64,000 bases of DNA from the NCBI GenBank assembly GCA_022494885.1, contig JAGVSM010000951.1, positions 78,901 through 142,900 on the forward strand, given 5' to 3'. This document shows, piece after piece, positions 42,101-54,100 of this stretch. The DNA is from Micrasema longulum. Lineage: Eukaryota; Arthropoda; Insecta; Trichoptera; Brachycentridae. The notes under the pieces were generated by a model. The model ran no database searches. It was not told the origin of the DNA and saw only the letters and a program-made list of their open reading frames with translations. A program made the position numbers and the translations under genes. The first letter of the stretch is position 1. The number at the start of each line of letters is the position of its first letter.

Positions 42101-45100
42101 CCACTGTTCGCCTCCCACCTCAGTATCCTTTGATCACCCGCCACATTAAGATCTCGTGTCGTACATCGCGCATTTATTTAGTTGAGCATCATAAAATGTT
42201 GTTTCCACCAACCACCATTGTTAAGCTCCAGATCGGGGCCTGCGATCGTGTTAGTCGGATCCGGCAAGTCCATCAAAAACGAGGATAACGTTGGTGGCAT
42301 CCCTTTTTAATCCATCTCATTTGCTGGGGTTGTGATCTATTGACACTGCATACTGCATAGCGAGGATACTCACTTCGTTCGCATTAGATTGCCAAAAAAT
42401 ACAGTCCACTTAACATATTCGGAAAAGACTTAGAGCTCCGCCGCTCGCTGGCCCGTTCCAGCTCCGTCGCAGGAAAACTCTTTTTCCTCCCCATGAATGG
42501 GGCAATAGAGCCGCATGAGAATTCGTTTACCCATCACCATGTATTATATTATTCATCAGTCATTCCATGTCATTCAATGTTTGAAAAATGGCAGGCCCGT
42601 TCATTATCTCTTTGATAACAAAATAAGATAAGCCCAGAGTGAGAAAAGTGGATCTAAGTAATCTACACACTGTGCGGTGACTGAAAAAAAGTGATGGAGA
42701 AAAGAAATGTGCGGTTTTGCGAAACTTATGGCTTGTGATCAGCACCCAGCTTGTTACACTTGCACTGATGCGTGGCCGGCAGTTAGGTAGTTCAGAGACT
42801 AATCTATTAAAGATATGTGTCTCACCAGTAAATCCGACCAACGAGGTAGTCGATAGTGAGTCCGTTGGGCCAGTGAAGTTTGTCCGTTGCGAAGATGGCG
42901 CGGTGTGAACCGTCCATCCACGCCCACCTGATGCAGCTCAATTCTCGCGCCTTCCCGGGCCACTCCGTCCAGTACATCAACCTGGAAACAAGGTCGGAGA
43001 TTCACCAATATGCGTAATTTTTAATGGCAATTTATAACAAAGATATGATGAGGATGCCGTGCTTATGCGATTCATACTAATTATTATTATCGTTACAGGC
43101 AGACAGCCATTGGTAGTGCTTTTTGTGTGCGTTCTACTTCCTTCGAAAAAGTATTTAACAGTTTTTTTAATTGGTTGACTAAAATGGAATGGACAACTAG
43201 GATTGGCAATTTATTCCAGCCCGAAACCACCCTGTTGGAAAGGGGGATTGAGGTGCAATTGGGGACGATAGAGCTGACGGTTATGACCCTGTAAATTGGT
43301 GTTGTGATTTGATTGATACATCTCACACAGGGGGCAGTGTTTTTGCTCACTAATCATATTGGTACGGGTCTTTGTCATAGCCTACCCTTTGGCGGGATGC
43401 AGAGCGATAGAGTGCGGGCTGGCCATCAGCGCGTCGCGCACGACGGTCCGGCGGTGCTGCATGTCGGCCAAAGGCGCGGCGCTGATGGTGCCGCGCGCCT
43501 CGTCCGTCCAGTACAGCGCGCGCCCCATCCAGTCCACGGCCAGCCCCTCGCAGCTGCCGAGCGAGCGCGCCCCGTGCCGCTCGGCCGAGAAGAGTGTCTC
43601 GCGCCCTGTGCCGTCCACCCGCTGCCGCTGGATGCTGTCCCTGGAAAGAATAATTGCGTAAATAAATTTCAGTTACGTATAATACACCAATTCCCTCTTA
43701 TGATTTGTTCCTCAAAATTTATAGAACATATGTTCGTCCACTCCTGGAGGATGCCTACCAAATCTGGAGTCCCTAGTTTAAAAAGGACAAAGTTGTTGGA
43801 GAAAGTCCAGAGAAGAGCAACTAAAATGGTAGTTTCTCTAAGAAATAAATCATACGAGGAGCGCTTAAAGGAGCTCGGGTTAAGTTCACTGGAAGAGCGC
43901 AGGCAGCGTGGTGACTCCATCTTAACTGAGCAATATAATGTACCCAAGTTGAAATCAATGTTCACTATGAATGAAAACCGCCATCTAAAAATAAAAATAT
44001 GGAAGGAAAGCAGATTAGTAAATTTTCACTCATTTTCATTTTAGCTATCACTCACCTCTGGACGTCCGAAAAGTAAATATAGTTCTCCTCGAGATCGTAG
44101 TCCAGTGACGATGGCTGGCTCAGGTCGGTAATGGGAATCATGACTTGGTGGACTTGCTCGGGAGATATGGAGATGGCCTTGATCATCGCAGGGCGGCCCT
44201 TGCCGTATATGAGGAAGCTCGGTTTGGTCAGCACTGAAAGGAAGATGCAATCATTTAGTAACAAACAGCATTTTTCAGAAATATTTGTGGACTTATCTAC
44301 TGTAGTAGATTATGTAAGAAATTTTAAGTCACCCTCCACTCCATACAGCAACACTGGCAATACATAAGCTTTTATTGCTCTTTATCTTGAGCTTAGACTC
44401 AGATCTCGGTTGCACGGGAGTTTCTGCATTTTAAAAAGGTTGATCTCGCAATTTCAATTCAGGTCTTTATTTTAATCCGGATCCCACTCATCATTTAGCC
44501 AGCATCCTAAATATTTAAAACGGGCAGCCTGTTCTATCCCACTACCATCTATAGTGAGATGGATGTTAATTAAAATTAATGTATTCTGAAAATTTCTTTT
44601 GTGCACAGTTTAGAGAACAGAATGTATCTTTATGTATATAATTTCTCTGTACGTGTGATGTCACTGAACTACTTCTAAACGGCTTAACCGATTTACGTGT
44701 GGTTTTCAGAGAAATGTAGATGTTTGCGCTGTGCGTGTTCGTAAATGTGAAAATCTTCAATCTAATGTGTAAAAAAGAAGTAAAGAGCATAAATGTTTTA
44801 TTCATCGATCTACTAGGGTTGCATTCGAGGAGAATGCATTGACAAAAAAATGGAAATATTTTGTGTATAAAATTTTTTTTTTTTTAATGTTTACAAACAG
44901 CATTTGTTTTTTATGGATCTCAATCAGATTCTTTCCTTAACTTCCTTATAATTTCTATCCATTTATTTATTTTTACTAGATTGTTGGTAATACTCAAATA
45001 ATATTAAATTCAATACATTAAAAAAAAAACGTATTCCCACATAAGTACACCCCTCTGTTGGTGAGAAGACCGGAGTTTGACGTTTTCAAAAAGAATTCCA

Positions 45101-48100
45101 TATTTGAAAAAATGTTTATTTTATGTTTTGGAATTCAACCATGAACAAGTACCAAATTAAATTTAATATTTGAATATTAACAATTTTTAGTTTTGAAATT
45201 TAATCACAAAGTACCTAGGTACCTACTTATCAATAAAAAGTATTTTTCCGAGGCAAGCCAACGTTCGGGCAGGACAACGTCTGTCGGGTCAGCTAGTACT
45301 ATAATATATTCTAAACGACTTCTAACCAGGAAGTAATAAAATATGTGATGTAAAACAATATGATCGATGTCGAAAAATATGGTAAGCTGCAAATGATCAC
45401 TCGTGTGAACCATTCGCCCCTGCATATACTAACCTTTGCATTGGCCGTGTTCATATAGTGTGTATCCCGGTTTGCACATGCAGTTAGCGTACGGTTGCAT
45501 CGTCACATTTCTGTACCCGGGTATACAGATATGAGCGCATCCTCCATTGTGAATCTTGCACGGATGTTTCACTGAAAAGAGAAAATTCAATACTTTCATT
45601 TTTACAACTAAATACTTTAATTCAAATAGCTAAAGATGAGTGTTTCGGTTGTTTAAAATGAATATCAGTAACAGTTACCGTTTCACAAATTAAACTGTTA
45701 CTTATAATGAAGAAATAATCAGGATATGAGAACGATTTCCCACTACCACTCCCACACTACCAGAAGTCAAACTAGAGGATGGGTCATGGGGTCTACCGCA
45801 AACTCTCAATTTGGGCAAAGAAATTTTAGGCTTCTGGGCCCCAAAATATTCAATATGTTACCCAAATATTGCAAAACCATGATGTTCACGCAAATAGGAT
45901 GGGGAGGCACTAATAAGTCGATATGAAAACCTCTCGAATCTGCTCAAAAATCAATCATTAAAATAATTTTTTAAAATCCCTTTAGGTACCCCAGCGTCAT
46001 GTTATTTGAGGAATTTGAGATCTTAGATATAAGGCAATTATATATTTTTAGAATAATAATATTTGTGAAAGTAAATTATTCTATCAAATCCCAAAAGGAA
46101 CACTCCCACACTACCAGAAGTCAAACTAGAGGATGGGTCATGGGGTCTATCACAAACTCTGAATTCGGGCAAAGAAATTTCAGGTTTCTGGGCCCAAATA
46201 TTGCAAAACCATGACCTGGATTCAATTTAATAAATTTGTAAAAAATTGGTTACTGGGTGTAGGTCGAGAAAAATCGGAAAATTTACTCAAAAACATTCTT
46301 ACATGATAAATGGTATAAATTAATATTGTATAACTGTATAGTTAAAACAGGTTGTACCTAGTTAGGCAGACTAGACATGATCCAGAGAAATCTATTACCT
46401 AACTGTGTGTGTAGTACATAAAGTAATTGTTATTTTTGTTAATTAATATGTTATTATTATTATTATTTCTCTTCAAAGGAAACAAAAAATAGTGTGATTC
46501 TGGGCGAGAGTGGCCCGGGTTTTTCCCACATTACTTTATTTGTTTTTAAAACAGTTTCACAAAGTAGTTTAATTGATTACAACAGTCGTGATGCGATTAA
46601 ACAAGATTATGATGTAAAATTTATATTTTAAGCACTGTTTTTGTGGTTATTTATTATAATAAAAGAAATATAAAAGAACTTTGCTATTAACCACTTATTT
46701 TTTATGGTTTCTACCGACCGGTTTCAAAGCCACACAAGCTTCTTTATCAAGGTATACTTGACTCATGAATTCTATCCTATTTTATTTTTACAGTGATTAC
46801 TAAATATTACATCGATACATTTATTTATTTATTGACGGACTTGTGCAGTCCATTCCGACAATGGTAAATACAATTTCTTATAAAAAATACAGGCACTAAT
46901 CAAATAAAATACACCATAATTAAATTACTACTTCAAGACAAGATCCGGTCTAACTTAGTGAGTTTTTAAATCTATAAAGACTTACACCAAAAAAGTCCAA
47001 ATCTTGTCTCGAGTTTACAATACGACACAATCTAATAAGTCAAGACTTATTGTCATGTTGTTCATTTAAAGATGGGAAGTGTGAAGTCCTTCAGTCGACT
47101 CCTGTCTAGTTTTGAAGATCGTATCCATCTCACTTCACACTTCGCATAGTTGGCGCTTTAGATATATTGATCATGATCAGCTTACCGTCCGGCTGCCTTT
47201 GCTTGTGAAACACGTGTACGGTGTAAGGGCGGGAGATGTTATTGTTGATGAAGTTGTGGTCCACGGCGTCTCTCTTGTTCAGTCTGATGATGGACTGGTT
47301 GTGCCAGGATGTGACAAACAGACTGGACTCAAACACTGTCACGGAGTAAAGATTTTGGACCTGGAAAGAAAATCAGCAAATGGAAGAATTGAAGAAATTT
47401 TGGTGTTCAAATGTGGGCGCTAAATCCAGCTAATGACGTAGATATGGTCGGGTTTCTGGCACAAGTTGGTAAATACATTTTACTAGTTGCGAGATATTGC
47501 ACATTTAATGCATGCGTGTTTTGACAGTTACGGATCTTGGGGTCATCTATGAAAGTAGATTGACTTTTCATACTCATGTCGACAGAACATGTGACATGCA
47601 CTGAAGACGTTGGGTTTTATTCTCAGAACCGGCGGTGATATGGAAACCGCACGAGGTGGGATATTCCCTCATGTTAGAGAGGGTTCAGGAAAACATTCTG
47701 AGGTATCTCTACATGGGGGAGTATGGTAGTCAACCGTGACTCTATTCCATCTAAACTAGCGATGATTCATTCGAATGAAAGTAGTCGAATGCATTCAATT
47801 ATTACATTCATTAGAATGAAAGTCTGAATGCAGTAATTCATTCTAATGCATTAGTAATTAGACTAAATGAATGAATTAGTAACTGTGCCAGATAAACGAA
47901 TTAGTAATTTCCAAACTAATGAATTCATTCGAATGCAAATAGACCAATAGGTGTGCGTAAAATTCAACTATTGCAAATAGACCCATGGGTGAGCTTTACA
48001 CCGAATGAATGAATTAAGTAATTTAGTAATAAGTCATTACTAATTTGTAATGACGTATTGAGCACTAGGAGACGTGTGTGAAGGTTGGAATAAAATGCTT

Positions 48101-51100
48101 TTGTTTTTTTGTAGTTATGTCAGCACAGATAAAGGATAAAGTAAAGGGTATTAGTAAAAGTGTATATTAAATAATAAAATGCATCATTCAACAATAAAGT
48201 GATGTTTGTTTATTTGTCTGCTGCTAGCTTATTTGTGTACTTAACAATAATAAAATTGATATCAAATCCGTGCGATCTGAAATATTAACACAATAAAAGC
48301 TGATTGTAGTTTTACATGCGTGACCTAAACAACAAACATGAAACAAAAATATTTTAATTTTCATCCTTTGTTTGACAGATAAATATTAGGTTATGTCAAG
48401 TAATGATAACCACGGACTATAAGTATACCCATGTAAATATTTCTAAATACCATAAAGTAAAGATCATGGTTTAGATTATTATTGCCATAGTAAAAAAAAA
48501 ACAAACTGACGTACCTATCTATGTAGGTTTATAATTGTTTGCTTTTTTAATCCGTAATAAGGGGTGGTATTTTTTAATTTTCTAACTATATTTCCAAATG
48601 AATGATTCATTCGATTATTTAATTCATACAATTACTAATTTTTTTTTATTTTTTTTTTTATTTTTTTTTATTTTTTTTTATTTTTCCATACTGTTACATA
48701 TTATGCATGTATTAAATTACATATTTTATACATTATATTTATTAAACATTAGAAGAGAAAAAGAGAAAAAATACATATTCTAAAAATAAACATAGCCTTA
48801 AATTTGGAAAAAATGCCCACAAAGACTTAAACGTCTGAGTGTGGGCCATTCCTTTCCTAATCCTTCGATTGTACAAATTGCACAAGAATGCATCTGTATT
48901 TACCGCAGAATGCATCGCAATCCGAGAAGCTGTCAAGTACGCCTTAAGCTCACAATATAGCAAATTCTTAATTCTGTCGGATTCCTTGAGTTGGTATTCC
49001 CGGGAACGAAAAAGTGGACGCGTTAACAAAGAAAGCGGTCCACTCCGGGGATCCTGCCTATATTAATTTACTACCACTAGGTGATCTTCTTGTTATGACG
49101 AAGGAGAAACAACTTCGCACATGGCAAGAATATTGGGTAGCCTCCTCCCAAGCCAAGGGTAGACATCTTTTCCAACGGAAGCCAAATGTAACAGAAAAGC
49201 CTTGGTTTTCCACAGTGATTCTGAACAAGTTTGAGACATCCTCCATATGCAGAATGCGCATTGGGCACTGCTGCAATGGTTCTCACCTGTTCAGAATCCA
49301 TGTCCGGGACTCTGCCATTTGCGAATGTCAGCTTGACGAAGAAGATTTAAACCATGTTTTTTTTGTATGCCCCATAAATGATTGTTATTCTGATTTCCTA
49401 TTCGACCTCTCTGATATTAATATTCCGTTCCCTATTCATATTCTAACTCTCCTGTCCCCACCCAATAAACGTGTATTTAAAATCCTATGTAAATATTTAG
49501 TTATAAATGGTGTAAAGCTGTAAACATGTTCTATTATTATATGTATATATTATATTGAATACTAACATACTAACTTGTATGTATTATATTACTAACACAT
49601 GTATAAATTTGTAAAAAAAAAAACAAAAATACTCGACACTGGCCAGAACACCCGAGTAGAGATGTGAAAAGGCCATGAAAAAACGAAGAAGAAGAAGAAG
49701 ATTAGTAAATTTGGTTGATTATTTCCATCTGTAATCTAAGCATCAAAATCATTATTTTTAAAGTGTCGAAACCAATCTCCGCATGTTTCCGACAGAGCAC
49801 GGTCGCCGTAAGTCTATGTGGTTAAGCTGCAGGTTTTTTCGGAAAAAAGTCAAGCATTAAAATTACCCAAATAATATTTTAAAAAAGCTTCACAATAAAG
49901 TTGGCTGTAGTATTGGCCGATATAAAAAGGCTAACACCGTATGTGGAGAATCAAGCCCCTATATGTAGAACATAAGGTATAAATTAGAATTATACAAACT
50001 TACAGGATGTCCTTTCTTCACGGTCTTTCTATTAGCTCCGTCGTAGTCCACGCGTTCTACGAAGTCTAGGTACGTGTCCACCCAGTACACGTGTTTGGAG
50101 GGAATGTCCACGGCCACCCCGTACGGATACACTATCTTCTGTTTCACGATCGGCACCCGGTCTGTCCCATTTAGTCCACAGCGTTCTATCGCCGGCGCTG
50201 AGTGACCCCATTTTGTAAAGAACATGATTCTGGAAAATAGTTTTAACGTCTTTTACTATAAAATATATAAAAACATAATGTGTCCTCACTAAAGCACATT
50301 ATATTTTTAAAATTACATATTTTTTTGTATATATTATTTTCATTTATTTTTTTTGTTTTTTTTACAATACGAGGTAAAACCGAGTATTAAAGAAAATAAA
50401 GGATAATTATATAGCAATGAAATACATATTAACAGTAAAAATAATAAACAAAAAATTCCAGTTTTTTTTTACAATATAAGAGGAAAAACAGAATATTTAA
50501 AAAAATAAAGGATAATTACATAGCAATGAAATACATATTAACAGTAAAAATAGTAAACAAAAAAATCCCACAAAGGCATGGCCTGTTTGTGGGTATACAA
50601 AAAATGTTTATGAATTTTTGCTCCTATAATAAATAGACAGTTTAATATTTTTGTGTAATATAAGAAAGAGAAAAGAAAATATTCTATAAAAGATTATTAG
50701 GTTTTTCTTTTATAGAAATTAAAAAAGGAAATAAAAAATTTAAAAAATAAATTTTTAAAAATGTATTAACAAAATAAATTTTTAAAAATATATTTAAAAA
50801 ATTAACTTAAAAATATTTTTGTATAACAGGGTTACGAATGATTAAATCAGGCAAGAGTGCAAATCTGAGACAGGTACAAAATTGATAAGATTATGAAAGG
50901 TTCACTGAGATGGTTTGGTCATGTAGAATAATTGGATGATGAAAGAACGGTAAAACAGACATATATTGCGAGAATGAACAGTAAAAAGTTTTATTATATG
51001 TAGTAAATATGGTGACATTAACTGTTGAAGTTTTACACATAATATATTCATCCCAACTCAACACAGGACTTTGGTTCAATGGAGTTGGGACTAGTGTCTC

Positions 51101-54100
51101 AATAAATGTTAAATTAATATAATTGTAAAAAATATATATATTTATGATTATAAACATAATGAGAAAAGAAGATGCTATAAACAGTTATCACAAAAGTGTG
51201 AAACAGTTTTAAAGCGATGTAAATGACAGTTGGAACAAGTTGAAATTCCAGCAATTTTTAGTGGTACCATAGTATAAAAAGTGATACCACATAAATAAAA
51301 TTTTATTCAATGTATTTTGAGCAAATTTAAATGCTTATTTTCGTGTTTTAAATTTAAGTTTATAAACATTTTGTTTTATATAAACACATTGTCTGAAAAA
51401 TATTTTCAATGAAATCATTTTACATACACCTCAATGACGAAAAGTCAATTTGGGGAATGAAAGTCGACATTTTCTAAATTCGATTTAGAATTCAGCACAT
51501 TAGTAGAACAGCTATGCGACTTTTCATAGATAAATCGTTCTGTGGTAATTTCTAGACGTTTCTTCCAACATAAAATACCTTACCCTCTTGTTGGGTCCAG
51601 GGCGATCCCTCTAGGCTTACTGAGTTCAATTTCTAGCAACACATCGCAGGCGTCCAGAGTACTGTTGCAAAGGATTATCACCTCTCGGAAGTCGTCCAGA
51701 AAGTACCAATTCCCCGACACCCAGTCCAGGGCTATCTGGTGAATTGCTAAAAAAATAAAATAAAAATTGTCCATAAAATACACAAAGACAATACAGAACT
51801 TATCTGGATCAACTTAAATACATGGAAGGAAAGATGATCAGTCTTACGCTTCAGGTGCCAGTCCAGGGACAATAAAATAATGCAGTGTAAAACCAATTTT
51901 GATCAACAAAAAGAGAAAACCAATATTAACATACCTGCTGCAAAAATTCAAACATAAATTCAAACAATTTGTTAAAAAATGGCTTCTGGATTTGGGTCCC
52001 GAGAACTGCCTCGAGATGGTCACCCCACCAAAACAGTAGTCTTTTTGAACTCGGAACTATTGTTGCATGTCTGCAATTTATATTTTATTTTTATATCCAT
52101 ACAGTGTTATTTATTATATTATATATTTATTATGTACTGGAACATAATATAAAAATAACGTAAATGAATGCCTCGACACGGGTTATGCCCAGTGAGGTTT
52201 TCATATAGAAAAGAAAAAATATAAAGTTTTATCTGAAATAAATAAATAAATAAAATAAAGAATCGAACCTAAGGTCGGTATTTTAATGGGAAGTAGAAAT
52301 TTATCTTCAATTTTATCTATAAAGTAAAATTAAATTTTCTGTATGAAAAATAGAATATGTTTACATTTTTTTTTTTTAAATTGGTGTCAGGATTGATGTT
52401 GATAATTTTCAATTTCATTGCGTACCAACCGTATTCAGCTGGTGTGAAAATGCCCATTGAGCGTAAATAAACCAAACAAAAGTATTTTTTTAGACAAGAC
52501 TTACATTCCAACTCTGGGAACATAGTGGGAGAAGGCATGACCCATCGGATGTTCAAATCGTCCACACTGGAGCAGCTTAGCCAGGATTTAGTCACCTTAT
52601 TGTGAATGTAACAAACCGATCTAGAAATACAAAAGCACATTGATTTAGGAATATGAAGTATGAAACAAGTAAGAAAGTCAATTTTAATCTTAGATTTATG
52701 TACAGATTTATTGATCGCACAGTTCATTAGTAAGACATATTTGCTAACTGTGACTTCCTATTAAATACTTTAAACTTGTTAAAACTAACTGAAAGAAGAA
52801 AAATTATAAATTTATTGAATTTATTTAAGATTGTCAACTTTACATGGGACTGCCCAAATCTATTAGCACTCATTAACTTCAAGGTACCTGGACGAATGAC
52901 TCGTCAAGTACCTCCGTTTAGTTGCAACAATTCGCGAACCGTATACTCATATAATACCATTCTGAATCGACTCCATGTATTCGGCAATAACTATTCTGAC
53001 GTCGCTGATATATTTAACATAAAGTATAGTTTATATAAATCAACTCTTATTCATTATTTCAAAGATGGTAAACGGTAATTTACATTTGTCAAGCTGTAAT
53101 TATGTACCTATGTTATATTTTTTATTTGATTTCTCTTTATTTTTTTTAGTTTTTGTATATTTTTGTGAATATATGTTATATGTTTTTTGGATTCTTATTT
53201 TTAACTTTTAAAAAAACACTTTTTCTCTTAAATTTTTGTAATTTATTTTTTTTGTTCAATGTATCTAGAATTGAAGATATCTACCTGCCCTTTTTTTGAA
53301 AAAAAATCTTTAAATAACATTTTCTGTACTTTTTAATTTTTATGTGTATTCCTTTTAATGATTTACTTTTTACACAATATGTTGGCGTGTTCATTGAACT
53401 AATCCATTGTGTTAAAATATGTACATAAAAACTTTTTATTCTTTTTTTTCTCGTTTATCTACTGTATATTATTTGAAGTGTTTATTTCTAAACAATATAT
53501 ATTTTTTGTTAAGTAAAAAGCACTACGTACCATGTATATATTGATAAATAAATCTTCAAATAACAAGGTTAGCGATATTTCTTAAGAAATAAGAACTCCC
53601 GTCCATAGACAATTTGAAAGCCTTTAATGCGCCAGAGATACACCTAATATCTATATAATTATCCTTCTATTCCGTGCAGTCCCTGTATCTGTCCACAATA
53701 ATTGGTGCTGGTAGCATTATTTAAATTACAGAGCGACCTAACTTTTTGTATGGATAAAGGGCCGTTTACATGCGGACAATACAATAGATATGATATTATT
53801 GTCTTGTCCCAGCTCCGTGAACAGCCTCAACTGCGCGGGACGATACAAACATTCGGCCGCAGTTACACGTGAGCGCTGAACTGTATTTGAATTGTTAAAG
53901 AATGAATGTTTATATTTGTTGCTGCGTTCTTAAGTGGAAAATGTGGATAGGGTTGTCCATATTATTATGCTCCTAAAGGGGTTGAATTACAAAATTACGA
54001 TATTGGATAGTGCAAATACCTGTTGGCGAAGTTGAAGTCCAGGGCATGGGAGTTGAGCAGCTTGAGCGTGGAGTTACCGGGCCATGGAGAGCCATCTAAT

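Noticed and set aside
43313..44044. 243-codon plus-strand open frame
   Set aside because: Its first part is the antisense of GC-rich exon 13 and its last part is a separate LINE fragment; the fusion is accidental.
47755..48070. CRISPR-like array
   Set aside because: The short repeats are palindromic, irregularly spaced and overlapping, without uniform spacers, and the genome is that of an animal.
52776..53078. 100-codon plus frame as a host gene
   Set aside because: Its motif order matches the LINE tail at 15.9 kb, so it is retrotransposon-derived.
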